Shown: positions 35,772 through 45,478 of the stretch, piece after piece
Position numbering within the stretch: the first letter of the stretch is position 1
Layout of the letters: each line of letters starts with the position of its first letter
Source of the DNA: Desulfatibacillum sp.
GTDB taxonomy: Bacteria > Desulfobacterota > Desulfobacteria > Desulfobacterales > SpSt-501
Direction of reading: 5' to 3'
DNA: 64,000 nucleotides
NCBI GenBank assembly: GCA_020725555.1
Contig: DYEU01000004.1
Coordinates: forward strand, 124,001 to 188,000
The notes under the pieces: model-generated
What the model was told of the DNA's origin: nothing
Database searches by the model: none
Seen by the model: only the letters and a program-made list of their open reading frames with translations
Made by a program: the position numbers and the translations under genes

Positions 35772-36803
35772 CTACTTCGAGGCGGCCGCAATCGCCTCGA
35801 GAAAGGCCTTCATCATGGCCTCGCCTTCGGCGCCGTGTTTCTCGACGATGATCTTCTTCACCTCGGGCATGGTCGCGTCGCGGAAGCGGGCGATCTGGTC
35901 CGGGGCGAGCGCGTTGACCTTCAGGTCCTTGCTCAACCCGGCGAGCCCCCGCTCCGAGGCCTCGATCACGCGGCTCACCCCGCGGCCGGCGACGATCGCC
36001 GAGCGCACGGCGTTGGCGAGGACCCCCTTCTCCGCGGCGCTCAGGCCGTTGTAGAATTCGGCGTTCATCACCCACACGTAAGGGGCGAAGAGGTGCCCGG
36101 TGAGGGTCAGGTATTTCTGGACCTCGTTGAACTTGGCGAAGGCGATGATCGGGATCGGGTTCATCTGGCCGTCGGCCACCCCGGTCTGAAGCGCGGTGTA
36201 GACCTCGGTCCAGGCGATCACGGCCGGCTGGCCGCCGAGGGCGCTCACGATCGCCTTGTGGGTGTCCAGGCCCATGGTGCGGATCTTGAGGCCCTTCACG
36301 TCCTCCGGCCGGGTGATGGGCCGCCTGGAGTTGGTGATGTGAAAGAAGCCGCCCGAGTCCCCGAAGCCGAGCACCTTGAGGCCCGTCTTCGTTTCGATGT
36401 CCGCCGCGAGCCGCTGGCCGAAGGGGCCGTCGAAGACGGCATAGGTCGTGCTGATGTCCGGGAAGGCGAAGGGCACGTCGATCACCCCGAGCATGGGGTA
36501 GACCGACGCGAAGCCGCCCACGGAGTGAATGCCGGACTGGATCACGCCCGACTTCACCTGGGTGACGACGTCGTTGTCCTTCCCGAGCTGGCCGTTCGGA
36601 AAGGTCTGGACCTCGATGCCGCCGTTGGTTCCGGCCTCGACCAGGCTCTTGAACACCGTCGCCATGGCGCCGGTCGCGTTGTCGAAGGGGTCGTCCTTGT
36701 TGAGGTGGTGGATCTTGATCACCTTGCCCGCCGCCGCCGGGGCCGGCAGGCCGAGGCCGGCCACGAGCAGCCCGACGAGCAGCCATCCCAGAACTCGTTT
36801 CAT
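35772..36803 (-). CDS. dctP: TRAP transporter substrate-binding protein (DctP family)
   Basis: Signal peptide; VFPNGQLG-like TFPNGQLGKDNDVV; LKIRTMGLDTHKAIVSALGG. Confidence 0.9.
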   Translation of the reverse strand: MKRVLGWLLVGLLVAGLGLPAPAAAGKVIKIHHLNKDDPFDNATGAMATVFKSLVEAGTNGGIEVQTFPNGQLGKDNDVVTQVKSGVIQSGIHSVGGFASVYPMLGVIDVPFAFPDISTTYAVFDGPFGQRLAADIETKTGLKVLGFGDSGGFFHITNSRRPITRPEDVKGLKIRTMGLDTHKAIVSALGGQPAVIAWTEVYTALQTGVADGQMNPIPIIAFAKFNEVQKYLTLTGHLFAPYVWVMNAEFYNGLSAAEKGVLANAVRSAIVAGRGVSRVIEASERGLAGLSKDLKVNALAPDQIARFRDATMPEVKKIIVEKHGAEGEAMMKAFLEAIAAASK

Positions 36804-36906
36804 GGGTCATCCTCCTTTTCGTTGCCGCGTTGGGGTGGTCGAAACGCGGGGCCCGCCGGCCGCCGCGCGAGACATCCGCCGCCCGCCTCCCCCGGTCTTC
36901 CTCCCC

Positions 36907-38190
36907 TCACCGCCCCAGGAGCAGGCGCGGCATCAGCAGCGTGAAGCTCGGCCAGAACGCGACCAGGAAAAGCGCGCCGACCTCGAGCAGGATGAAGGGC
37001 CAGAGCTCGCGGGCGATCGTCTCCAGCCGCTCGCCGGTGATCGAGCAGATGACGAAGAGGCAGGCGCCGACCGGGGGCGTCATGAGCGAGATGTTGAGCG
37101 CGAGCACGATCATCACGCCCGCGTGCACCGGGTCCATGCCGATCGCCTGGGTGAGCGGACCGAGCACCGGGGCGAGGATGATCAGCGCCGCGTTGATGTC
37201 CATGAACATGCCGATCACCAGGAGCAGGCAGAGGATCAGGGCGATCACCACCTGGGGATTGCGCGAAATCGACAGGAAGAGCTTCGCGATGGCCTGGGGG
37301 ATCTGCAGGAAGGTCATCCACCAGCTCAGGATCGAGGCCGAGGCGATGATGAGGAAGACGACCCCCGTGATCACCGAGGTCCGGATCAGGGTCTGGAGGA
37401 TCGCCGCGGGGGTGAGGCTGCGGTAGACGAAGACCCCGAGGAAGAAGGCGTAGAAAACGGCGACGGCGGCGGCCTCGGTGGGGGTGACGACCCCGAAGAG
37501 GATCCCGCCCAGGATGATCGCCGGCATGAGAAGGGCAAGCAGGCTCGCGCGCAGGCTCTGGAGCAGCCGCCGCAGCGAGAAGCGCTCGCCGCTCACGGGC
37601 AGGTGCTTGCGGCGGCCGACGAGGGCGATGTAGAGCATGCACAGAGAGCAGATGAGGAGCCCGGGGAGGATGCCCGCCGCGAACATGCCGGCGATGGACA
37701 CGCCCATGAGCGAGCCGTAGATGATCATCAGGTTGGAAGGCGGGATGGTCGGGCCGATGATCGAGCCCGCCACGGTCACCGCACAGGAGAAGGGGCGCGT
37801 GTAGCCCTGGCGGACCATGGCCGGGACGAGGGTGTTGCCGAAGGCCGCCGTGTCCGAGACGGCCGCGCCCGTCATGCCGGCGAAGATGACCGAGGCCACC
37901 ATGTTCGTGTGCGCCAGGCCCCCGCGCCAGTGGCCGACCAGGGCGTCGGCGAATTGCACGATCCGGCTCGTGATGCCGGTGCGGTTCATGATCTCGCCGG
38001 CCATGATGAAGAAGGGCATGGCCATGAAGGTGAAGAGGTCGAGCCCCTCGAAGAAGCGCCGGGGTGCCATGGCGAGGAAATTGTGCCCGCCCACCTGGAG
38101 AAGCCCCGCGACCCCGGCCACGCCGAGCACATAGCCGATCGGCAGGCCCAGGAGCATCAGGCCGAAAAAGAGAAGCGCAACCAGGCTCAC
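36907..38190 (-). CDS. dctM: TRAP transporter large permease (DctM)
   Basis: GTG start; GLPIGYVLGVAGVAGLL; TPTEAAAVAVFYAFFLG; TPPVGACLFV. Confidence 0.92.
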   Translation of the reverse strand: MSLVALLFFGLMLLGLPIGYVLGVAGVAGLLQVGGHNFLAMAPRRFFEGLDLFTFMAMPFFIMAGEIMNRTGITSRIVQFADALVGHWRGGLAHTNMVASVIFAGMTGAAVSDTAAFGNTLVPAMVRQGYTRPFSCAVTVAGSIIGPTIPPSNLMIIYGSLMGVSIAGMFAAGILPGLLICSLCMLYIALVGRRKHLPVSGERFSLRRLLQSLRASLLALLMPAIILGGILFGVVTPTEAAAVAVFYAFFLGVFVYRSLTPAAILQTLIRTSVITGVVFLIIASASILSWWMTFLQIPQAIAKLFLSISRNPQVVIALILCLLLVIGMFMDINAALIILAPVLGPLTQAIGMDPVHAGVMIVLALNISLMTPPVGACLFVICSITGERLETIARELWPFILLEVGALFLVAFWPSFTLLMPRLLLGR

Positions 38191-38693
38191 GCGTCCCTCC
38201 TCGCCGAGGGCAGAGAGCCGCGGTCGCGCAGCATGGTCACCAGGATCTGGAACGAGGTGAGCGCGCCGCAGGCGGGGACCGAGGCGAAGGGGACGACCAT
38301 CGTCATGCCGAAGAGGGTCGTGTACTGGGTCGCCCCGGCCGCCGCCATGCCGACCCCGTAGACCGTGAGAAAGAGAAAGAAGGCGACCCCCAGCAGGTCG
38401 AGCCCCAGCCGCAAGGCCCGCGCCACGCGGGCCGGGAGCGCGTTCTGCACGAACTCGAGCCCCACGTGCTCGCGGCGGTAGGCGCCGATGGGGACGGCAA
38501 GCAGCGCGGCCCAGATCATGAGGTAGCGCGAACACTCCTCGCCCCAGGTGTGCCCGAGCCTGAGGACGTAGCGCTGCAGGACCTCGAAGCCGACGACCAG
38601 GACGAGCGCCGCCATGAGGGCGGCGCAGACGCACTCGATCCCCCGGTTCAACGCGGCGCCGAAGGCGTCCACCCGCCGCAGCACCTTCTCCAT
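38187..38693 (-). CDS. dctQ: TRAP transporter small permease (DctQ)
   Basis: VLQRYVLRLGHTWGEECSRYLMIWAALL; overlaps dctM start. Confidence 0.88.
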   Translation of the reverse strand: MEKVLRRVDAFGAALNRGIECVCAALMAALVLVVGFEVLQRYVLRLGHTWGEECSRYLMIWAALLAVPIGAYRREHVGLEFVQNALPARVARALRLGLDLLGVAFFLFLTVYGVGMAAAGATQYTTLFGMTMVVPFASVPACGALTSFQILVTMLRDRGSLPSARRDA

Positions 38694-38831
38694 CGGCAAC
38701 GGCCTCCCGCAGCCTGGGCCGCGGCCGGCGCGCTCGGCGTTCTCCACCCCGTTGACTCCGGCCGCGGGAAATGGTTTCTTCTGCGCGATGTGGCGTCAAA
38801 TGTCAATCGCCGGGGGCCGGGCGAGCGCCCC

Positions 38832-40328
38832 GTGACCGCCTTCCGCCTCACCTGCCCCACCTGCCCCGAGACCTACCGCATCGAGGACGGCCGCTTCTCC
38901 TGCCCGCGGCGCGGGGAGGCGGGCGATCATCTCCTGCGGCGCGTCGGCCTCGAGGGGAACGCGGCCGCGCGCGCGATCGCCCGCGGCTGGGAGCGCGCGG
39001 GGGCCGGGAGCTTTCTCCGGCTCCAGGCGCTGTTCTCGGCCCGGGAGCTCGCCGGCGAGGACGGCTACCGGCGAATCCACGACCGGCTGGAGGAGGCGCT
39101 TGCGGCCCGCGAGGGAACCGTCTTCCGCGTCACCCCGCTTCTCCCGCAGCCGGCGCTCGCCGCCGCGCTGGGCCGCAGCGGGCCGCTCTGGGTGAAGGAC
39201 GAGACCGGAAACGTCGGCGGCTCTCACAAAGGCCGCCACCTCTTTGCGACCCTCCTCTACCTCGAGGCGCTCGCCGCCCGGGGGGACGCCCCCGGCAAGC
39301 CGGAGCTCGCCATCTACAGCTGCGGCAACGCCGCCCTCGCCGCCGCGGCGGTCGCGCGCGCGGGCGGCTACCGGCTGCGCGCCTTCGTGCCCGCCGACGT
39401 CGACCCGCGGATCGCCTCCCTCCTCGAGGAGCGCGGTGCGCTCGTCGAGCGGATCGCCCGGGCGCAGACCGGGGAGGGCGATCCCTGCTACCTCGCCTTC
39501 CGCGAGGCGCTCCGCCGGCCCGGCGTTCTTCCTTTCGCCTGCGCCGGAAACGACAACTGGTCGAACATCGAGGGCGGCTCCGCCCTGGGGTGGGAGATCG
39601 TCCTTGCGCTTCGCGGGCACGCGGCGGCGGTCGACCACGTGGTCCTGCAGGTGGGCGGCGCGGCCTTCGCGCGCGCCGTCGCCCAGGCCTTCGAGGAGGC
39701 CTTCTCGTTGGGGTTTCTGCCGCGGCTGCCGAAAATCCACGCCTGCCAGCCCGAGGGGGGCTTCCCCTTCGTGCGCGGCTGGGCGCTTGCGCTCGCGGCC
39801 TACGCCGCCCGAGGCGGCGGTTCCGCCGGCATCCCCTGCGACCGCCTCGCCCCGCCGGCCGAGGCCCTCGGGCGCCTCGCCGCCTTCCTGCGCGCCGAGG
39901 GGCCCTCCCTCTCCCCCCTCGTCGACCGGTTCGCCGCGGACTTCGCGGGCCCCGCAGCCCGGGCCGTCCTGGCCGAGATCGCCCGCCGCCCCGGGGCCTT
40001 CTTCTGGCCCTGGGACGGGGCCGCCCCGCAAAGCCTCGCCCACGGCATCCTCGACGATCTCCCCTACGACGGCACCGGCCTCCTCCCCGCCGTGCTGCGC
40101 ACGGGGGGCCGGGCCGTGATCCTCCCCGAGGCGCGCATCCGCTCCGCCTGGGAGACGGCCCGGGCGGCCACCGGCATCCCCGTCTGCCCCACCGGCGCGG
40201 CGGGACTGGCCGGCCTGATGGAACTCGAGGCGCAAGGCCTCCTCAACCCGGCCGAGTCCGTCCTGGTCGTCTTCACCGGACGCGACCGCAGCGCCGATCC
40301 TCCCCCGAAAGGACCCGCAACCCCATGA
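38832..40328 (+). CDS. PLP-dependent fold-type II enzyme, threonine/cysteate-synthase-like with N-terminal Cys motif
   Basis: GTG start; LTCPTCPETYRIEDGRFSCPRR; KDETGNVGGSHKGRH (PLP Lys). Confidence 0.75.
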   Translation: MTAFRLTCPTCPETYRIEDGRFSCPRRGEAGDHLLRRVGLEGNAAARAIARGWERAGAGSFLRLQALFSARELAGEDGYRRIHDRLEEALAAREGTVFRVTPLLPQPALAAALGRSGPLWVKDETGNVGGSHKGRHLFATLLYLEALAARGDAPGKPELAIYSCGNAALAAAAVARAGGYRLRAFVPADVDPRIASLLEERGALVERIARAQTGEGDPCYLAFREALRRPGVLPFACAGNDNWSNIEGGSALGWEIVLALRGHAAAVDHVVLQVGGAAFARAVAQAFEEAFSLGFLPRLPKIHACQPEGGFPFVRGWALALAAYAARGGGSAGIPCDRLAPPAEALGRLAAFLRAEGPSLSPLVDRFAADFAGPAARAVLAEIARRPGAFFWPWDGAAPQSLAHGILDDLPYDGTGLLPAVLRTGGRAVILPEARIRSAWETARAATGIPVCPTGAAGLAGLMELEAQGLLNPAESVLVVFTGRDRSADPPPKGPATP

Positions 40329-41752
40329 CCGCCTCCCGGCTGATCACCGGACCGACCTACGCCGAAATGCTCGACCCGGAGCGCATCGCGCCCGATCTGC
40401 GCCGCCGGGCGCTCGCGGCCGCCCGGCAAGACCCCCTCGATCCCCTCAACCTCTTCAACATCTCCTGGAAGGACGAAACCGGCCGCATCCGCCACGAAGT
40501 CCTCCCCCGGGGGCTGACCGGGGTCGATTGCCCCATCGTCGTCCTCTACGGCCGGGACTTCCCCACCGGCAGCCACAAGGTCGGCGCCACCTACAGCGTG
40601 CTGATCGAAAAGGCGATCACCGGCGAGGTGGATCCCGCCCGCCACACCCTCGTCTGGCCCTCGACCGGCAACTACGGCATCGGCGGGGCCTGGGTCGGCT
40701 GCCGCATGCGCTTCGACTCGGTCGTCATCCTGCCCGAGGAGATGAGCCGCGAGCGCTTCGAGCTCATCCGCGGCTACGGCGCACGCCTCGAGCTCACCCC
40801 CGGCTGCGAAAGCAACGTGAAGGAGATCTACGACAAGTGCCACGAGCTGCGCCGGGCCCACCCCGAGCGCATCCGCGTCATGAACCAGTTCGAGGAGTTC
40901 GCCAATTACCGCTTCCACTACTTCGTGACCGGCAACACGATCGTCGAGCTCGCCCGGCGGCTCGCCGCGGAAGGGGTGGGCCGGGGGGTGGTCTCGGCCT
41001 TCGTCTCGGCGATGGGCTCGGCGGGCACGATCGCGGCCGGCGACCGGCTCAAGCAAGAGTGGCCCGGCCGCCACCGCATTGTGGGGCTCGAGCCCATCCA
41101 GTGCCCCACCCTCTTCGCCAACGGCTACGGCGGGCACGACATCCAGGGGATCGGCGACAAGCACGTGACCTGGATCCACCACGTCGCCAACCTCGACGCC
41201 CTGATGTGCATCGACGACCTGGAGTGCAAGCTCGGCCTCCAGGCCTTGGTCGAGGAGCCGGGGCAGGAGGCGCTCGCCCGCGGCTTCGGCGTCCCGGAGG
41301 ATCAGGCGCGCCGGCTCTCCGGCCTCTTCGGCATCTCCGGGGTGTGCAACGTGCTCGGGGCGATCAAGACCGCGCGCTTCTACGGCCTGGGCCGCGACGA
41401 TCTCGTCGTCACCGTCCTGACCGACGCCATCGACCGCTACCGCTCGGTCCTGGCCTCGCTCAGCGAATGCTTCGGGCCGATGGGCCGCGCGGCGGCCGAA
41501 AAGCGCATCGAGGGCATCTTTCACCGCCAGCGGCTCGACTGGATCCTGGAGGGAACGCGGCTGAACCGCGAGCGCTGGCACAACCTCAAGTACTTCACCT
41601 GGGTCGAGCAGCAGGGAAAGACCGTGGAGGAGCTGAACGCCCAGCGGCGGCCCGAGTACTGGGAGGAACGACAGGCCGAGGTCGCGCGCATCGACCGGCT
41701 GATCGAGGCCTACCGCGCCGCCGGTGGCCAACCGGAAGGAGGACGACGATGA
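40325..41752 (+). CDS. PLP-dependent fold-type II enzyme (Trp synthase beta superfamily)
   Basis: DFPTGSHKVGATYS (PLP Lys); WPSTGNYGIGGAWVG; FVSAMGSAGTIAAGDRL. Confidence 0.78.
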   Translation: MTASRLITGPTYAEMLDPERIAPDLRRRALAAARQDPLDPLNLFNISWKDETGRIRHEVLPRGLTGVDCPIVVLYGRDFPTGSHKVGATYSVLIEKAITGEVDPARHTLVWPSTGNYGIGGAWVGCRMRFDSVVILPEEMSRERFELIRGYGARLELTPGCESNVKEIYDKCHELRRAHPERIRVMNQFEEFANYRFHYFVTGNTIVELARRLAAEGVGRGVVSAFVSAMGSAGTIAAGDRLKQEWPGRHRIVGLEPIQCPTLFANGYGGHDIQGIGDKHVTWIHHVANLDALMCIDDLECKLGLQALVEEPGQEALARGFGVPEDQARRLSGLFGISGVCNVLGAIKTARFYGLGRDDLVVTVLTDAIDRYRSVLASLSECFGPMGRAAAEKRIEGIFHRQRLDWILEGTRLNRERWHNLKYFTWVEQQGKTVEELNAQRRPEYWEERQAEVARIDRLIEAYRAAGGQPEGGRR

Positions 41753-42933
41753 ATCTCGCCCAGCGGGTGCTTGAGCGGGCGCAGGCCCAGGCGGGGCAGA
41801 CCGCGGCGCTGCTCGCCGAACTGGTGCGCATCCCCTCGCCCACGGGCGGGGAGGGGGAGGTGGCGGCCTGCCTGCGCCGCCGCATGGAGGAGGCGGGCTT
41901 CGAGGAGGTGCGCTGCGACGGCCTGGGCAACGTGATCGGCCGCATCGGCCGTGGCCGGCGCCTTCTCGCCTTCGACGGCCACCTGGACACCGTCGGCCCG
42001 GGAAACCCCGAGAACTGGAGCTTCGACCCTTACGGCGGCGAAATCCGCGACGGGCACGTCTGCGGCCGCGGCGCGGCCGACCAGAAAGGCGGGGTCGCCG
42101 CCATGGTGGCCGCGGGCCGGCTCCTGCGGGAGCTCGGCTTCAACCGCGACCTGAGCGTCTTCTTCGTCGGCAGCGTCATGGAGGAGGACTGCGACGGGCT
42201 GTGCTGGAAGTACCTGATCGAGGAGGAGGGGCTGCGGCCCGAGGCCGTGGTCAGCACCGAGCCGACCGACGGCGGCCTCTACCGCGGCCAGCGGGGCCGG
42301 ATGGAGATCGAGGTCGACTTCCGCGGCGTCTCGGCCCACGGCTCCGCCCCGGAGCGGGGCCGGAACGCGGTATACGCCGCCGCCCGGGCCTGCCTGGCGA
42401 TCGAGGCGTTGAACGAGCGGCTGCGCACGGACGCCTTCCTCGGCAAGGGCTCGGTCACGGTGAGCCGCTTCGTCTCCGACGGCCCCTCGCTCTGCGCGGT
42501 CCCCGATTCGGCGCGCCTGCATCTCGACCGCCGGCTGACCGCGGGGGAGACCCGCGAGTCGGCCGTGGCCGAGATCGAGGCCCTGGTCGCCGGCGAAGAC
42601 GCCCGCGTGCGCGTGCTCGACTACCTCGAATCCTCCTGGACGGGCCGCCGCTACGGCATGCCGAAATACTACCCGACCTGGAGCTGGCCCGAGGACCACC
42701 CCGCGGTCGCCTGCGGCGCGGCCGTGCACCGGGAGCTCTTCGGCACGCCGCCGCGGCTGGGCCGGTGGACGTTTTCGACGAACGGGGTGACGATCTCGGG
42801 CCTCTACGGCATCCCGACGATCGGCTACGGCCCCGGGGCCGAGGCCATGGCCCACGCGCCGGACGAGAAGATCCCCATCGCGGATCTCGTCCGCGCCGCC
42901 GCCTTCTACGCCCTGTACGCCCTGCGGTTTTGA
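41749..42933 (+). CDS. ygeY: YgeY-like M20 family hydrolase
   Basis: FDGHLDTVGPGNPENW, GRGAADQKGGVAAMVAAGRLL, VFFVGSVMEEDCDGLCWKYLI, STEPTDGGLYRGQRGRMEI. Confidence 0.82.
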   Translation: MNLAQRVLERAQAQAGQTAALLAELVRIPSPTGGEGEVAACLRRRMEEAGFEEVRCDGLGNVIGRIGRGRRLLAFDGHLDTVGPGNPENWSFDPYGGEIRDGHVCGRGAADQKGGVAAMVAAGRLLRELGFNRDLSVFFVGSVMEEDCDGLCWKYLIEEEGLRPEAVVSTEPTDGGLYRGQRGRMEIEVDFRGVSAHGSAPERGRNAVYAAARACLAIEALNERLRTDAFLGKGSVTVSRFVSDGPSLCAVPDSARLHLDRRLTAGETRESAVAEIEALVAGEDARVRVLDYLESSWTGRRYGMPKYYPTWSWPEDHPAVACGAAVHRELFGTPPRLGRWTFSTNGVTISGLYGIPTIGYGPGAEAMAHAPDEKIPIADLVRAAAFYALYALRF

Positions 42934-42957
42934 GGCCGCCCCCGGAAAGGAGACGCC

Positions 42958-44163
42958 ATGGACCCCTTCGACCGCCTGCTCGCCGAGATCGAGCCGCTGA
43001 CCGGACCGCCCGCCGCCCCCGATTTCCTGCTCACCTGGGAGAAGAGCGAACCCGAGATCCGCCGGATCCTCGCCGTCGCCGAAGCGCTGCGGATCCTGCG
43101 CCGCGAGAACCGCTCGCTGCGCTGTTTCGACTCCGGCCTCGCCGTGAGCCTCTTCCGCGACCAGTCCACGCGCACGCGCTTCTCCTTCGCCTCGGCCGCC
43201 AACCTCCTCGGCCTCGCCGTCGCCGACCTCGACGAGGGACGCTCCCAGATCGCCCACGGCGAGACCGTGCGCGAGACGGCGAACATGATCTCCTTCTTCA
43301 CCGAGTTCATCGGCATCCGCGACGACATCTTCCTGGGGGCCGGCCACCGCTTCATGGAGGAGGTCGCCGCCGCCGTGGCCGAGGGCCACCGCGAGGGGGT
43401 CCTCGAGCAGCGCCCCGCGGTGATCAACCTGCAAAGCGACGTCGACCACCCCACCCAGAGCCTGGCGGACCTGATGCACCTGGCGCGCCACTTCGGGTCC
43501 CTCGAGGCGCTGCGGGGCAAGAAGCTCGCCATGACCTGGGCCTATTCCCCGAGCTACGGCAAACCCCTTTCCGTGCCCCAGGGGGTGATCGGCCTGATGA
43601 CGCGCTTCGGGATGGAGGTCGTGCTGGCCCACCCCGAGGGCTACTCCCTCATCCCCGAGGTGGTCGAGCGGGCCGCGGCCTTCGCCCGCGAAAGCGGGGG
43701 CGGCTTCCGCGTTGTCCCCTCCATGGAGGAGGCTTTCGCGGAGGCCGACGCCGTCTACCCCAAGAGCTGGGCCCCCTACCGCGTGATGGAGCGTCGCACG
43801 GCGCTGCTGCGGGCCGGGGACACCGCCGGGCTGAAGGAGCTCGAGCGCGAATGCCTGGCCGAGAACGCGCGGCACCGCAACTGGGAGTGCACCGAGGCGA
43901 TGATGCGGCGGACGAAGAACGGCCGCGCGCTCTACCTCCACTGCCTGCCGGCGGACATCTCGGGGGTTTCCTGCCCCGCGGGCGAGGTGGCGGCTTCGGT
44001 CTTCGAGCGCTACCGCATCCCCACCTACGTGCAGGCGGGCTACAAACCCTACGTCATCGCCGCCGTGATGCTGACGGCCCGCTTCGCCCACCCGGCCCGG
44101 TTGCTCGACGCCCTGCGGCGCCGGGCCGCCCCCCGGCTCGGGCCGCCCCCCGTCGGGGCCTGA
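42958..44163 (+). CDS. ygeW: YgeW-like carbamoyltransferase family protein
   Basis: DQSTRTRFSFASAANLLGL, SDVDHPTQSLADLMHL, WAYSPSYGKPLSVPQG, LYLHCLPADISGVSC. Confidence 0.87.
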   Translation: MDPFDRLLAEIEPLTGPPAAPDFLLTWEKSEPEIRRILAVAEALRILRRENRSLRCFDSGLAVSLFRDQSTRTRFSFASAANLLGLAVADLDEGRSQIAHGETVRETANMISFFTEFIGIRDDIFLGAGHRFMEEVAAAVAEGHREGVLEQRPAVINLQSDVDHPTQSLADLMHLARHFGSLEALRGKKLAMTWAYSPSYGKPLSVPQGVIGLMTRFGMEVVLAHPEGYSLIPEVVERAAAFARESGGGFRVVPSMEEAFAEADAVYPKSWAPYRVMERRTALLRAGDTAGLKELERECLAENARHRNWECTEAMMRRTKNGRALYLHCLPADISGVSCPAGEVAASVFERYRIPTYVQAGYKPYVIAAVMLTARFAHPARLLDALRRRAAPRLGPPPVGA

Positions 44164-44244
44164 GGAACGCGTGCGCCCCCGCCCCGCCGGGGGCCGCAAG
44201 GGTCTCCCCCCGCCGCGCGCCGGACCGCGTCGGCGGCCCGGGCT

Positions 44245-45435
44245 TCAGGGCCGCAGCAGATGCGCGACCGCCCGCTCGAGTCCGTCCAGGGTGAGCTCGA
44301 ACATCGGAAACAAGCCGCGGATCACCCCGATCGTGCGCGTGTAGGCCCAGGTGTCCGCAGGGCGGGGGTTCAGCCAGGCGCGGTGCCGGAAGGTCTCGGC
44401 CAGGAACCGGAGGCAGTCGATCGAGGGCTTGCCGCTGCGTTCCTCCAGGGCGATCGCGCCGTCGGTGGCGTAGAGCTCCCAGGGCGCCATGCTCGCATCG
44501 CCCACGACGACGAGGCGTGTCGCCGGGTCGAGGCGCGCGAGCTCCTCGACCGGGCAGGGTTTGCGCAGCCGCGCCGGGTCCTCCCAGAGGACCGCGTAGA
44601 TCGTGTTGTGGAAGAAGAAGGTCCGCAGGCCCTTGAACTGCGAGCGCGCGTAGTCGAAGAGCGTCTGGACCACGGGGATGTAAGGGTCCATGGACCAGCC
44701 GCCGTTGTCGATCGCCAGGACCACCTGCAGCTTGTCGCGCAACGCGCGTTCGAAGACGATCTCGATTTCGCCGGCGTTGCGGACCGTCCGCCGAATCGTC
44801 GCCGCGACGTCCACGCGGTCGCGCGGGCCTTCGGGCACGAGGTGGCGCAGGCGCTTGAGGGCCTCGCCCACGAGGGCCTGGGTCAGGGGGCCTTCCTGGG
44901 AATAGTCGCGGTAGCGCCGCTCCAGGGCGACGCGCACGGCGGAGCGGTTGCGCGAGACCCCGCCGACGCGCATCCCCCCGGGATGCACGCCGGAGTGGCC
45001 GAAGGGCGAGGTTCCTCGCGTCCCGATCCAGCGGTTGCCGCCGTGGTGGGCCTCGCGCTGCTCCTCCAGGCGCCGCCGGAAGAGCTCAAGGAGCGCCTCC
45101 GGCGAAAGGCCCGCGAGCGTCTCGGGCTCGATCCCCAGGGCGCGGGCGATCTCGCCGGGGTCCTGGAGCCACGATTCGAGCAGCGCGCGGGCGAGCGCGT
45201 CGAGCTCGAGGCCGCGGGCGTCGGGAAGCTCGGCCCCGCGGAAGCAGTGGGCGAACACCTGGTCGAAGCGGTCGAACCAGCGCTCGCTCTTGACGAGAAT
45301 GCTCCGCGCCGCGGTGTAGAGATCCTCGAGCGAGCCGACGAGCCCCGCCGCGAGAGCCCGGTGGAGGGTGAGAAAGGCGGTCGGGCTGACCGGAACCCCC
45401 GCCTCCCGCAACCGGTAGAAAAAACCGACGAACAC
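44245..45435 (-). CDS. VWA-domain CoxE-like protein
   Basis: FFYRLREAGVPVSPTAFLTLHRAL; MIDAS-position motif LAIDNGGWSMDPY. Confidence 0.82.
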   Translation of the reverse strand: MFVGFFYRLREAGVPVSPTAFLTLHRALAAGLVGSLEDLYTAARSILVKSERWFDRFDQVFAHCFRGAELPDARGLELDALARALLESWLQDPGEIARALGIEPETLAGLSPEALLELFRRRLEEQREAHHGGNRWIGTRGTSPFGHSGVHPGGMRVGGVSRNRSAVRVALERRYRDYSQEGPLTQALVGEALKRLRHLVPEGPRDRVDVAATIRRTVRNAGEIEIVFERALRDKLQVVLAIDNGGWSMDPYIPVVQTLFDYARSQFKGLRTFFFHNTIYAVLWEDPARLRKPCPVEELARLDPATRLVVVGDASMAPWELYATDGAIALEERSGKPSIDCLRFLAETFRHRAWLNPRPADTWAYTRTIGVIRGLFPMFELTLDGLERAVAHLLRP

Positions 45436-45478
45436 GGCCCCACCCCTCCGCCGCGCGGGGGCGCCCGCGGCGCGCCCC

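Noticed and set aside
33748-36810. 1020-aa minus-strand ORF
   Set aside because: Overlaps well-supported DUF4139, TatD-end and dctP genes in other frames; low-complexity R/P/G/A/E
36529-38361. 610-aa plus ORF (DE/H/R-rich)
   Set aside because: Antisense to dctM/dctQ
41710-44199. 829-aa minus-strand ORF
   Set aside because: Antisense to ygeY/ygeW, both supported by catalytic motifs
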